Shown: positions 13,301 through 26,447, counted from the first letter of the stretch. The stretch is DNA of 64,000 nt from Lates calcarifer (GCF_001640805.2 NC_066835.1:2907269-2971268); one strand, 5' to 3'. The notes: generated by a model from the sequence alone, not told the origin. Made by a program: numbers and translations.

Positions 13301-14439
13301 AAATAGAAAAACTCACATTTATATGCCATTTGGTGGTCATTTTTTAGAGACCTCTGTCCACAATGAAACATCTGAACAATATAAACACAGCTAAATCTTT
13401 GGCATGTAACAAAACTTCATGATAGAAAACATTTGGTAGGGAGTGGCACAGCTGACGATCATTACTTCATGATCAGGATATCATCTGACAAAGTCGACAT
13501 AAATCCATGTTAATGACAACAGCTCTGTGTACTTTGCTACACTGGCAATTAAAAGGAGTGATCACAGTGAAAGTTACAAGTGATTAAAGGTGGTCCTCTA
13601 CACTGTACTGCCACACAGGCTCAGACCCTCACTGGACTGGCTGAGTTCTGTTTACCCTGCAAACACTGAGCCAGGTTGACTGATTGACAGACTGACAGAC
13701 TGTGGAGGCTGTTCTGGGGAAAAAAAAATCTCTTGTTGGGGAGAAGAACAGCTGGACAGAGGGCTGAAATGAAGAAAAGAAAAAAAAAATGTTTACACAT
13801 GTAATCACCCTAATGTGAATGTACTCTCAGCCTGCTGGCCTTCATCTAACCCACTAACACATTGGTGTTAATTGATTTCCAGGCTGGAGAAAGTCTAATG
13901 ATGCTTTTCCACAGACCTCTCAAAAGCCTCATAGATGTTTCACACCTTGTTACATGTATTTGAACAGATGTCTTCTACTTGAAATGGTAGCCCTTTCATG
14001 GCCTGTGAGTCTTGAGATTGTAACCACAGTTGATGCATTTTACAATAGGCAAGTAAAATATCCCTGCCAAGAACTCCAAATTCCTGGTGTATGTGGATTC
14101 ACTATACTATAGAATACCTGAGGGAATATTTCTCCAACACCTTGAATTTTAATCTTATGCTGTTGCATTGGGGATATTTTCCAGGTACAGCATGCTCAAT
14201 TTTAATATATTCTAACCATGAAATGCTTCCCCTGAGGTGTTCCTCCCTCTGGGAGGGCAGAAGCTGGCACTGTGAGAAGAAGTTCTAGGTAGAAAGAATG
14301 TTAAATGACCAGCTCTGGGTCATCTCAATCCAATCAAAATGCTGCATTTTCCCTCCCATAAGAAGCCAGAATCAGAGTATGCTGGCAGGGAAAGCAAAAT
14401 AATATATAAAAAAGGGGGGGCGAGCATTGGATTTGAACT

Positions 14440-16150
14440 GCAATGGTGATTTTTGTCTTGATTTGCTTGTGGCCACCTGAGTCAGCATTTGTCACAGTGC
14501 ATTTCGTTACAGACTTGGTTGAATTTATCTTGCCTCTAATCTAATTTAAATGCCGTGGGAGGACAGAGTGGGCCCTGTGGCGCATACTATCATGGCCCGA
14601 GTGCCAAAAAGTTGATATTCAGACCCAGCTAAAGGGACAAAGATAGAACACCGGCATTAATATTTCATGAGTGAATGCCATTTTCTTTGTATAATCAAAA
14701 GTGTTCTTATTTTGCAGTGCCATTTGATAAAGCGTTATCAAAACTGTAGCTGCCATGCATAAAAAGATATGTCTCTAGTGTGCATCTTAATTAGTGTGTG
14801 AATATATTACTGCTGCTGTTAGAAATATTCAGGGGATAGATTATGATCCTTAGCCTAAAAAGAATGTCCTTGTGTGGTCAGGGGCTTCACTGCTCCTCTG
14901 AGAGAAAGATTTAACACTCAGATGGATTATTCATTCACATGATAAATTCATCTATTGATTTAACCATGAAGGCCTTCCATAGATGGAGGATGGCAGGATT
15001 TTTTTATCCCTGAAGCAAGTCAGCCTCAACTTCAGGTCACATCAGCGACTCAGCAGCAATGTCAAAATACAGTTTAACTTGCTGATTGCAATGTTTTTAA
15101 TGTCACACTGTTTACAGCTGCTCTGCTGAAAACTTAATTTCAGAAGTTTGATTGATGACACCTCTGTTGTTTAAAGTGTTGCGTAGGTGTATGACTGCAG
15201 TGCATATTGCTTCTAGGTGCTGAGCAAGGGAGGGGGGGGTCAGGTAGTTTATTGGCCCATCACCGGTAGTGCAACAGTATTACATTCCATTTGCATTCTA
15301 ATTTTGTACAAATCCACTGCTTGTTCAATGGGCCTTAGTGAGATGGATGCACAGGTTTATAATAAACAGGGGACATCATTATGCAAATGAAGGAAATATT
15401 ACACCCAGGAGTCATAAAAACGTCTGTGATGTGTGTGGTAGGTGGCAGAGTCTGGAAAAAAGTGTGGCATAACACTGTTCATTGCCTTACGCAAATGTCA
15501 TTATAGTCAGATTAGAAGGCGAGGGGGACCGAGGGTAGTGAAGCAGTCACTGGCTTGGATCGGCAGACTGATAGGTTTGGCATGGGGGTCTGTCTGTAGT
15601 ACAGCATTGGGTGCTGATTGCATGGAAGATGTACATGGCTTTTAATAATCAGATTTACTGAGCACAAAGCAGCTCTAATTGGTTTTAAATTTTTGCTAAT
15701 TGGCATTTATGGAGAGCTGCTCAGCAGGAAAGAGGGATGGCGAGGAGAGGCAGGGTTGTGAACGAGCGGCCTTGGCGGAGTCGCTGCGCTTGTAGAGGCT
15801 GTCTGTCAGCTCAGTGACTCCCACACATTAACTCCTCAGTGGAGAAATAAATAAATAAGAATAGCCAAACACACAGTTGGAGAGACACAGCGGTGCTTAG
15901 TAAAGATCCCCTAGTTAGTATTCAAAGAGAAAAGTGTCCATTAAGGTTAATTTTTAGTCTCTCCCCCGAGCAACCTAATGGACAGGAGCTCTAGCAGCCG
16001 CTGGCTTAGAGTGCCAGACTGAACTGAGCTCTGACACAAACATACGGCTGTGTGAGAAACTTAATCTGCATCAACAGTGTGCATTAGAGCAGCTTGAAGA
16101 AGCCTCCCAGGACTTTATACCCCTGGGAAGTCATGGCGCTGTTAGTAGTG
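14440..16150. promoter_or_regulatory. candidate regulatory cluster
   Basis: A long repeat-poor stretch. It contains two octamers in opposite orientation (ATTTGCAT 15289-15296, ATGCAAAT 15381-15388) and two TAATTGG sites 21 bp apart (15676 and 15697). Enhancer function is an inference. Confidence 0.3.
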
Positions 16151-18476
16151 GCTTTACAGTAGCTCATATTATAGTCACAGTTCATGAAAATATACACGCT
16201 AAGCTAACCTCGACACAGACTGCTTACTCACCGCTTGTATTAAAACTATCAGTCATGTTGTCAGTGTTTCTTTTAACACATTCATCTTCATGGTCACAGT
16301 TGAATTGGGCTATATTAGTCTTTATCTTAGCCCGCCGTGTTCATGTTGTATTCATACATCTCTTTATAAACAGTGCAGTGGGGGCCTGAGGCCTGCTTGC
16401 TCGGTGGCACGGATGTGATGAATGGCTGCCAGTGGCTGGCACTGCCTGCTGATGGATGGGGGGGGGAAGTATGCTAATGGCCTATTGTTTTAAGGCCTTC
16501 GCCCAACGTAACTTATAGCACCATGAAAGCCTTTTGCTGCAACCCCATCAATTTGTCACAACCCAAAACTTCAGAGTCAGAAAATAAAAAGGGAATAGGG
16601 AGAAGGGCTGCTGGGTGATTTAAAGTCAAATGTGCAGCAAGGGAGCTCACAGAGTGAAGTGGAAGGTGTTGGAATGCCTAGTGCACCATATGTTTCGTGG
16701 CATGTGTTAGCATAACATACAGCTTGTTCCTGTAAAATGGATATTTTGTTTATGGTGTGCCGAGCACCTAGCTGATAAAACATCTGTGCTGATGACTATG
16801 GGTGATAATTCTGTGGCTACTGCATTTGGAAAACTCAGAAACAAACCAAAACAGATTCTAGTCTCTCAAGTGGAGAAAAAAGTTTTTCCATCTATATAGT
16901 ATGTCACACAGTGTATAAGTAGCAGCTTGCACAGTGGCCCCAGAGAAAGAGGGGGTGACTGTGTAGGAAGTGGAGTTGACACCTCTTCATTTCCATTGTC
17001 AGTGTTGTACCTGCAAGGAAGCAAGAATATTCCCATGAGTTCAACTCCCTCTGTCCTTGGCAGGCCCCCCTGCAACATTTATGAGTGGCAGTGCATCACC
17101 TGTTCTGCAGCTCTCATTATCAGAGATATTTAGCAGCTCCGCACACAGACCATGAAAACCACAGACAAAGGCTTGTGTGGGGATGTTTGAAGTGCAGATT
17201 TGTCTGAGCTCAGTTCCTGAAGCCAGAAGACTCAGATTTGAACAAAAGGGTGGAGTACAGTGGCAGCAGGCACACACCACCACAGTTGACCGGCTGATGG
17301 TAAGAGACAACCAAGCTACCGTACCTGCAAACAGGTCTGGTCTCCACCAAGTCCTGAGGACAATCTATCTAGCTCTCAGCTGCTTCAGCTGCTCTAAATG
17401 CCTTTTTCTGTCTGACAATTGGTGCTGGTCAGGTGATGTACAGAGTTTTTTTTAAATGAAAACAAGCACCTTCTAAGGCTGGTAATGAGGTTGATGAGAG
17501 CAGTGAGACAGAAAGAAACAGTTAAGTGTCAGGCCTTAACACCAAGACAATGAGCCGAAAGGTGCTAAAATACTTCATGGAGCTGAGGGGAACTGCAGAG
17601 TAGGGTGATAATTCTTTGTGGGTTTGTGTCTGTGAGCAACTTCTTTCACATTACATATGGTACTTACTTACCTTTAGTAAAATAAAATATAGTGCAACTT
17701 TAAATTTGCAAGTGTAACTCGCAGGAAGACATTCATCTGTTTTTTTAAGACAAAAGTTGGAATAAATACAGGTCAGTGGAGTTAGAATTTTTTTTTCTCA
17801 CAGTCAAAAGTGATAGCCCTGCAGTTTAGCCAGGTTATCGAAACCATTTCATTTGGATGTAAATCATTATCTAATCAATTAGCATAACTACAGGTAAACT
17901 GTGGAAGGTCAAAGCTGAGCACAGAAGTTAGTTGTAAACTGTGACAATGATTGACAGTTTGGGTAAAAGTTTCACCTTCAGCCTTTGTTTCCAGCTCCAT
18001 GTAATTTTGGCTAACCTGAGGTTTAGCTTAAAACCTGTCTGACTGCTTGTGTTCCTCATTACTGTTAGTGATAGCTAAAATGATAAGAATAAGAGTAAAG
18101 CTGCAACAAACCAGAATTATTATTGTTCTCATTGTCAGTTGGTAGTGCATTGGTCTGACTCTCTCAAGGCTCTGAAAGTGTTCTAAAGACCACATGGTCT
18201 TTCCTCATCGTCATGAGGAAAGGATGTCTGCTCTGGAAGACATCTGTTCAGGAGCTTTGTCTCCACACATCCACCTCCATGTCTGGTCCTCAGTTCCATT
18301 TCTTAGCTATCCGAAAATTTGAATGACTGTCTGAGCAAACTATCAGACTTGTTATACAAGGCACAGCATGTGCAGGCCCATGCAGCCGATCATGCTGTAC
18401 TTGGTGATCTGTGACATCCTGACTTCATTTTCAATTTCCAATGCTTTCTAAAAAGAGTGATAAAATATATAACATG

Positions 18477-18498
18477 TATATATATATATATATATATG
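18477..18498. repeat. (TA)n microsatellite
   Basis: About 11 TA units. Confidence 0.9.
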
Positions 18499-21400
18499 CT
18501 TTCACCAATTTATCCCTGTGGAGCTGCAGTGTAGGCTACAAGGTATCAGTGACTAACCGGGACCATATCCAGGAGAAGTGGAAATAATTTCAGCTGTGAA
18601 TTTTGGAGCATTTCACAGCTTTCCATTTTGTGAGAGAATATGCTGCCTTATTTCTACTAAATTTATCCCCTCCTCAGTCTTCCACTTTCACACCTCCTTC
18701 CCTTTATATTTTTCTATCTCCTTCTTAATCCTTCTCATTTCACATATTCACTGCAGACACTCAGATCCAGGCAGATAAATACTCCTCATTGTGTCTGTAA
18801 CGGGGAACAATTTGCATAACAAGGAACATGATATGTGACATCAAAGACATTAATTGACTGAAGTGCTTCCTGATGAAGAAACACATTCTCTTTCTCCTTT
18901 GGCACTGATTCTGTTTCTGTTATGAGATTTAAGACCTTGAATCTCTACAAGAATGACTGTAAACACAGATAATAACCTGGAAAATCCTTTCAGTAGAGCA
19001 GCTGTGAACCTTGATTTTCTTCTGGACACTGCAGTAATCTCTTCCCAGAGGACCGGCTGACAAAATATGATGGGCATACACTCCCTGCGAGCAATTTATT
19101 CAAAATAACTGGTCATGTAATTTGGTAATGTAGATACAAGCCTCTATATCATTCTCTATTTTTGGACAGCACCACAGATAAGCATTTCATATCTGTTGGT
19201 CACATAACCTTGAATATACAGCATTTATTATCTCAGAGGACAAAGTCACTTTGGGGTTGTTTGGCATTTTTGTCCCTGTTGGCAAAAGGACCTGAGCTGG
19301 TCTCACCATTAGTTTGTGTAATAGATGGCTCTAGAGGCTTGGTGATGTAGTGACTGTTTGCAGGGCCAGTCACCAGGGTTCTAAGTCCCAAGGTCCTATG
19401 TTCCTATATTCTAATAACACACATTAATCCTCCTATTATGTTTGGATCAAATGTCACCTGATTCAAGTTCAAATATTTCAGAAGTAGAAGTTTTAGTACA
19501 GTTGGTCTCCAACAAGACAATAAGTTCACACAGTTTTTTTTTACAATTAAAAGAGTTTGATTTCTTTTGACATGTTAATTGATTATCTGGCCTTAATACT
19601 TTAGCCAACATATGCCTTCAGATTGCCAAGACATCAACATTCAAGGTCCTCAGAGGACCTGTGGTGTCTTTGGTGACCTCCCTCACTTTTACACACTATC
19701 AAAATCTTAAAGTGATCTCAAATTGACTGAGCACATTTATTCTTTCCAAATTATATTCCCTTTTAATTTCATTGATCCTATGGGCTTTCCCTTAGCATCG
19801 CCCTCAGGACAAACATTACATTTTCAGACCTACTTCTGATAAGGCACTAAGAATAGTAAAAGTCAGTGTGTTGCTCATTCTGTCTAAAGGCTTGTTCAGG
19901 CTGTGTAGTGGAACAGATGCAAATTTGCTAGACAGTGCAGAGCAAATTTTAATGAAAAACCTTTCCAGAAGCTTTACTTCACTTCATAAAACTATGGAGG
20001 CATGTGGTTAAATGAGGGGAACCTCACACATGGCTGTTGCAAAAACCTCAAGGAAATTTAACAAGTAGAAAGTAGATATTTCTGTGTTTTAAGTGGTCAC
20101 AGTCCAAAAAGGTTGTGAAACATTTTGAAAAACGACTCACTGAATATGATGGACTGTAACACAAGTGTGATGTGAGTCAGTTACCTCTCAAAGTATTGTG
20201 GTATAGCAGACACTGCAGGATTGACCACTGATGCACAACAACAAAAGGGTTGAAAGTAGCTGCTGCTTGGTAGTAAGTCATGTACATTACTGGAGAAAGT
20301 GGTGGGTTGCTTATTTACACTGTATTTGTTAATGATGTGACAAGCAACAGCAGCGAGAGAGGAGTGGTGGAGGTGATGCTGTGCAATGGCTTCACTTTCA
20401 GTGTGTCTTCAGCTTTAAAGGCTCAGTCTCACCAGTATTTGTACGTGATCAGTAGATTCACATAGTACTTCTTGTTCAATTTGAACATCAATGTGGAGAC
20501 GCACACAAGTTGTGCTGTTGACCACTATCTGAAGACTACTAACTTTTGATGGAATGGAGTAAACTGGAGTCTAAAAACAGAAGCACATCTGTGTGAACGT
20601 GGATGTACCTTTACTTTTTGTGTCCATTTTGCCAAAAAGAAAACTAGCCACAATGAAGAGTAGTAGTAGTAGAGAAGCAGAAACAAGAAGTATTTGCTAC
20701 ATCACCCAGACTCTGAATCAATTTCACAGTTTATTGTTAGAAATTGGTGTACATTTTCTCAGTGACCATAGCTTGTAGTAGCCAAAAGTGGAGCTCTTGA
20801 CCTTTTTGAGATCGAGGACTTTTCCTAAGATAAAGCCACAGATGTTTGGGAGTGGCTTTCACTGTATGTAGTTTGAATTAACAACAAGAACACAGTTAAG
20901 TGATTTAGATGTAGCTGAGTCACCCTGACCCTCTATCCTGCTGCTTAGTTCACTTGGAAACTAAAACTGTTGACTAAAAACTTAAACCTGTGGGGTGCCA
21001 GACATGCTCCATCTGGAATCCTCACACACAACTTAAATTAAACTGCATCTGTATCACAACATGTCACAAAGTATGTACAAACTGCAGCCTCAATGTGAGA
21101 ATCCGCACTTCCGTATGGTAATTGGAATCACATTTACTTTTCCTATTTTTTCTGATAAATCTTTATCTAAAACTTGCAGATGTAGCCCCAGTGTATTTGG
21201 ATATACATATATTCACTCAAGCAAACCGTGCTTGATATAATTAGGCATCCTTCCAGTTTAATCAAGTAACCAGACACACACATACTCACTTCCTCCCTGT
21301 TTGAAAGCAACTCAGTTTTCAGGCAGAAACATCAAGCAGCGTTCCTGCCTGTAAAGTTCCTCTTCCCATTCACACTTCTGTTTATCTGCTTTTCATTTCA

Positions 21401-21579
21401 GACTCTCTCTATCAAATCGGCTCAGAGTTACTGCGACTTGACACTGCTTCCAGGAACATGCTTCACCTCTTAGAAAAACAACTCCACATTCAGCAGTCAG
21501 GATTTAGTTGACTTTTCTACAGTGGCTTTGCATAAATCAACTTTGGAAGCGATCCCTTAAGTAGGGAAGTGGGTAGTGC

Positions 21580-21629
21580 GGTGGGGTGGTGGTGGTGGTA
21601 GTGGTAGTGGTGGTGGGGGGGTGGGGGGT
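21580..21629. repeat. G-rich (GGT)n tract
   Basis: GGT/AGT steps run into G7 and G6 runs; the plus strand has quadruplex potential. Confidence 0.85.
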
Positions 21630-22424
21630 CACAGGGAATGAACTGCGATAAAACAAACAATCAGTTATTGTTCTTCACAAAAGTGAGAGGAAATTGCAGC
21701 AACACACTGTGCCTGAAATCTGGATGAGATTTTTAGCTGCTCAATAGTGGGTCATCTCGTGTAAGTGCTGAGGCATTTGGAGTAGCTACTCCTACACTGC
21801 TGTACTGTGGGACTACTCCATGTGAAAAGTATGCATGACTTGGTGATGGCACACACACTCACACACAAACTGCAGGCCTCTAGAAACACAGCGCTGTTGA
21901 TCAATATGTGTGATGCAGCTTCAAATGAAGAGATACTTAGCTTGCTGACACCTACACAAAAACCAATGCTTACAGAGGCTCGACACTAAAACATCCTCCT
22001 CCGCTTTACATCACATATTTAACATTTATATCAACAGCTCCCAACAGCTCTGGTAGAACATGTACAGTGTGGATAATCCAAGGGGCTTTTTGAGGGTTGA
22101 AGTGTTATACTGGTTTGTATGTATTATGAGGCCAATATGTTTTAATTTTCTTTTATTTATTTTCTTGATATACAGTTACAGTTTAACCACCATTAATAAA
22201 TCAGTGTACAGGATACATTAAGCTGCAGACAACGATAGTCAAGTTTAGGGCCTCCTTATTAGTGAAATCATTGGTAAAAGTAAGGTTTTGACAACCACCT
22301 CTAAAACTTGTACCTGTGACATCAAGCAGTGCCACTCAAAGCTGCCATTTAAGTCCTCAGTATTATTATTATAGACTGGACCTTAAGGCATTAGAAATAA
22401 TTTTGTTGTTCGTACAATATATTG

Positions 22425-22661
22425 CGGTGCCATGGTGGTGCAGTCCGTCCTCTTCTGTGTTGTGTTTGCATATTCTCTCTATACATGTGTGGTGTTTCCT
22501 CCAAATACTCCAGCTTCCTCTCACAGTTCAAAGACTGACTCTAAATAAATAGGTGTGAATGGTTGTTTGTCTCCATAGCCCTGTCTAGCAATCTGTCCAG
22601 GGTGTACCCTGCCTCCTGCCCCTGCCCTATATGCCCTTAAGTGGTATAGATAATGGATGGA
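22425..22661 (+). mobile_element. degenerate L2-type LINE/SINE 3' tail
   Basis: Starts GCGGTGCCATGGTGGTGCAG, contains CAGCTTCCTCTCACAG, TGAATGGTTGTTTGTCT and CTGTCCAGGGTGTACCC, and ends with the ATAATGGATGG tail. It is the same family as the insertion at 24803 but more decayed, with a deletion in the middle. No open frame belongs to it. Confidence 0.65.
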
Positions 22662-24569
22662 TACATTTTTTCAAATCAAAAAGGTGATATATAAACATGC
22701 ACTTTGTTATGTTATTCACTCAACAGTTTTCATTACACTATATAGAGTGAGATAAACTTTTTTTTGATCACATTATACACAGTTATTGCTTTCTAGGTGT
22801 ATATACCCCCGAAAAGGACTAGGATTGCTGGTTACGTTTTGCATAGAGCAATGATCCCAATGAGAAGGAAATTCATTTTCAACAAAGCACCCTGGTGCCA
22901 AAACTGCAAAACCCAGAATTCCATCATTAGAATTGATGTTTTTCACCACTTAAGTACAATATCAATTGAGGTGATAAGGACCTTTCAGTAGGTGCTGTTT
23001 TGTTACCTAATCTCACGGCAAAACTAGGGCCAGACAGTATCCCTCAAAGAACACACTGCATATACAGTGGGAAGAATGGGGGTTGATGGCAAGTTAATGA
23101 GGTCATTGGTACATGCCTGCCAAATACTTGTGTTGATAATTGGAATCTGCTTGCCCTCAAAAAGTTGCATCAGTAGTATACTCCAAGAACAACAACAATA
23201 AACTGTAGGGAAACATTACATTTCAGTGGAGAAATGTCTATATTTTAAATTACAGAAGAAAACATCAGTTACTGACAGCGTCAAAGATTCTCTTCCATAT
23301 CAGTATGACTTTAAAACAAACACTGGTAAAGCCCTGGCTGAAAGCACTGAGCAGTTTAACACCCCCCCCCCACCCCCCCCCCCCCCCCTTTATCAGTACA
23401 CATGTTCAACCACCTGCTACTTTTAATATTAACAGCATCTCTTTGCTACATTAAAAACTCAGTCAGCCCTGTAATAGTGTTTTCATGTCTGAGATGATCA
23501 TTCCTTCTCCCCTTCCTGGCTTTATCTCAGTCATACTCATCATCTCTGGTGATCTGTGTTTCTAAGCCTTAGTGTGCTTCATACACCGCCTCCACTGACC
23601 CTGCTCAGCTATGCTTGCCTTATACCTTACACCATCTACACTCCCTGTAGTCCCAGCCTTAGCCTGGCCCTATTTGTTGTTTCCCCACAGACATTTTCAT
23701 TAAGATGATGTCAGGATAGACTGAACTCATTCTGCATTATGTTTACACACGGAGAGACAGGCTGGAACGTCTTCCTTCATTGTTGTGATCTCAGGTTAAA
23801 AATGGCTCTCTTTAAATAAATAAAATTAACTGATTAAAAATATATTAAAGTGGTAGAAGATAAGGGGAGCATTTGGCAGAGAAATTAATGTTAAGTTCTG
23901 TACCTTGTGGATTTACAAGGATAATGTGTATAAGAATAAAAACAATGGAGTTTGGCACAAATGGAATTTGAACAATACACTAAAACCTTAAAGCAATGGT
24001 TTCCTGGGGCCCAATGAATGTGAGGAGTCACAAGATCATACAAAGGTATATAGTATACAGTATGTTTATTTTTTTCCAATGCTTTTTCGCAGTGTGTAAT
24101 GCAAGTGTAATATTGGATATTACATCTTAGAGGGAAAAATCACACTTCAATTGGACTGCTCGCGTCACCCACATCAAGGCCATAAACTCTGATAAAGGTT
24201 CTCAAGTAGATATTGTTTTGTCACACTCCAAAACATTTGTGGAACAACATTCCGCTAGGCCAAGGTGTGAATCATATAACTGAGCTCTTACGTCCAGACA
24301 AAGTTTACTTCTTTCTATAACCTTTGCATACAACAGAGGGCCAAGCTAAACTGCCTTTCTCAGTCACAGTTTTAACCAGAAAAGAAAAGAAAACCTCTTT
24401 TCAGACATGACCAACAATTATTAAAAACACTGTAGATACAAAAAGTATAATAAATATGTGAATGAAAGAGCCTAACACCACTATGCAATTACCAGTAGAA
24501 GACAGAAAAATTTGAACAGGCTGTTGCTACATACAGATGGTGAATTAAAACATTTGGTTCCCCAAAACA
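22662..24569. other. non-coding left flank of the tRNA array
   Basis: A C homopolymer lies near 23362. Otherwise nothing is recognised. Confidence 0.55.
23362..23388. repeat. C homopolymer
   Basis: 27-nt C run broken by a single A. The opposite strand could form a G-quadruplex. Confidence 0.9.
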
Positions 24570-24802
24570 ACACGCTAGCAAGCTCAGTCTCTGATGGGAA
24601 AAGAAACCAAAATGTCTTACATAATGTCTACAGATATGATATGTATTGGTTTTTAAAATTGCAGGGAGCTCTGATCTCGACGTCAAAAGAAAATGCCGAG
24701 CTGGGTTAGGGGAAGCATTTAGGAAGGATGTCAATTAACTTGCAGCATGAAGTGTATTTTACCCTTGAGCACTGAGTGGCTTGGCTGAGGCTGCATTAAA
24801 CA

Positions 24803-25040
24803 GTGGAATTTGCATGTTTTCCCTATGCTTGTGTGGGTTCTCTCCAGGTACTCCGGCTTCCTCCCACAGTCCAAAGACATACACATTAGGTTAACTGGTG
24901 ACACTAAATTGCCCGTAGGTGTGAGAGTGAATGGTTGTTTGTCTATATGTGTTGGCCCTGTAATGGACTGGCGATCTGTACAGGGTGTACCCCACCGCTC
25001 ACCCAATTACAGCTGAGATAGGCTCGAGCCACCCTGTTAC
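24803..25040 (+). mobile_element. L2-type LINE/SINE 3' tail inserted in the first array unit
   Basis: The segment has the familiar teleost wording: CCTCCCACAGTCCAAAGACA, TGAATGGTTGTTTGTCT, CAGGGTGTACCCC and CAGCTGAGATAGGCTCGAGCC. It interrupts the array unit between ATTAAACAGT and ACACTAGAG, which are adjacent (ATTAAACGGT-ACACTAGAG) in the other units. No coding part is present. The L2-clade label is from memory of the repeat; the insertion boundaries are read from comparison with the other units. Confidence 0.65.
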
Positions 25041-25059
25041 ACTAGAGCCAGCGTCCAAT

Positions 25060-25132
25060 GGGGAATTAGCTCAAGTGGTAGAGCGCTCGCTTAGCATGCG
25101 AGAGGTAGTGGGATCGATGCCCACATTCTCCA
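25060..25132 (+). tRNA. tRNA-Ala (anticodon AGC), copy 1
   Basis: The 73-nt gene starts GGGGAATTAGCTCAAGTGG and ends ATTCTCCA. The anticodon loop TTAGCAT places AGC at 25093-25095. The acceptor stem pairs fully and has G3-U70, the alanyl-tRNA synthetase identity pair. The T stem is GTGGG/CCCAC. The A box (TAGCTCAAGTGG) and B box (GGATCGATGCC) are intact. CCA is not encoded. Confidence 0.96.
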
Positions 25133-25585
25133 CTAATAAATTTAGCTTCTGTTCATGAAGACAAGACAGTGTGTGAAAAACAGCCAGACCAGGTTTCCAT
25201 ACTAATTAACTATCTCCATCTGACAACTCTCTTTGGAACAATATCAGTTATTCTATAAGTTATGTTCTAAACATCATGGATAACGTTGTCACATGTACTG
25301 TACATGTACGTGAACACGCCAGCAAGCTCAGTCTCAACCAGGCAGTTTTCAACTTTTGATGGGAAAAGTAAGCAGAATGTCTTACGGAGCAGGCAGATGA
25401 ATATGTTTAGATGCGTTCGCTTTTACAATAACGGGGCACTCTGGTCTTGATGTCATAAGAGCGTGCCGAGCTGGGTTAGGGGAAGCATGCAGGCATGATG
25501 CCTTGCAGCATGAAGTGTATTTTACCCTTGAGCACTGAGTGGCTTGGCTGAGGCATTAAACGGTACACTAGAGTCAGCATCCAAT

Positions 25586-25658
25586 GGGGAATTAGCTCAA
25601 GTGGTAGAGCGCTCGCTTAGCATGCGAGAGGTAGTGGGATCGATGCCCACATTCTCCA
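25586..25658 (+). tRNA. tRNA-Ala (anticodon AGC), copy 2
   Basis: Identical to copy 1 over all 73 nt and 526 bp downstream of it. The first tRNA-Ser gene follows 409 bp after its 3' end. Confidence 0.96.
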
Positions 25659-26067
25659 CTAATAAATTTAGCTTCTGTTCATGAAGACAAGACAGTGTGT
25701 GAAAATCAGTGAGTTCTTCTGCACCAGCCCCATGGACAAAACAAGTGGGTGTTTCAAATGTTTGCACCAAAAATGGTAACTCAGTTACTGATGCGACAAT
25801 GCAGTGATTTCCAGGAACTCCAGCAACTGTCTGTTTTGCAATAATCTTCTAAGCGGCCGTTAGCTCATAATACAACTCCAGGCTTTGACATGACTCACCA
25901 TGACAATCTCACTGTGCTCTTGAACTCAGTCGTCTTTTCCTCAGATCAACTTCGCAGCAGACACACAGAGGAAACTTATGTTAAAATTTAACAAAAGTTG
26001 AGTCACCGTTAACTTTGCTTTTTATGATATAATCCTGGGTGGTCACCTTAGACACAAAGCACGCAAG

Positions 26068-26149
26068 GACGAGGTGGCCGAGTGGTTAAGGCGATGGACT
26101 GCTAATCCATTGTGCTCTGCACGCGTGGGTTCGAATCCCATCTTCGTCG
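26068..26149 (+). tRNA. tRNA-Ser (anticodon GCU), copy 1
   Basis: The 82-nt gene begins GACGAGGTGGCCGAGTGG. The anticodon loop CTGCTAA gives GCU at 26101-26103. A long variable arm (TGTGCTCTGCACG region) marks a class II tRNA. The B box GGTTCGAATCC is perfect, the acceptor stem pairs, and discriminator G73 is as expected for serine. Confidence 0.96.
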
Positions 26150-26447
26150 AAGTGGTGTTTCCTTTACCAGGTTTCCATACTAACTAACTACCTCCACCAT
26201 GACAACTCTCTTTGGAACAATATCAGTTATTCTATAAGTTATGTTCTAAACATCATGGATAACTTTGTCACACATACTGTACATGTACGTGAACACGCCA
26301 GCAAGCTCAGTCTCAACCAGGCAGTTTTCAACTTTTGATGGGAAAAGTAAGCAGAATGTCTTACGGAGCAGGCAGATGAATATGTTTAGATTAGCACTGA
26401 GTGGCTTGGCTGAGGCATTAAACGGTACACTAGAATCAGCATCCAAC

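Larger units (their letters stand above)
16151..22424. other. non-coding, gene-poor
   Basis: No coding family is recognised in six frames; open frames are all below about 95 codons. Only microsatellites stand out. Confidence 0.55.

Noticed and set aside
13096..13371. Phe/Tyr/Cys-rich minus-strand frame as a membrane peptide
   Set aside because: It is the translated A-rich tail of an interspersed repeat.
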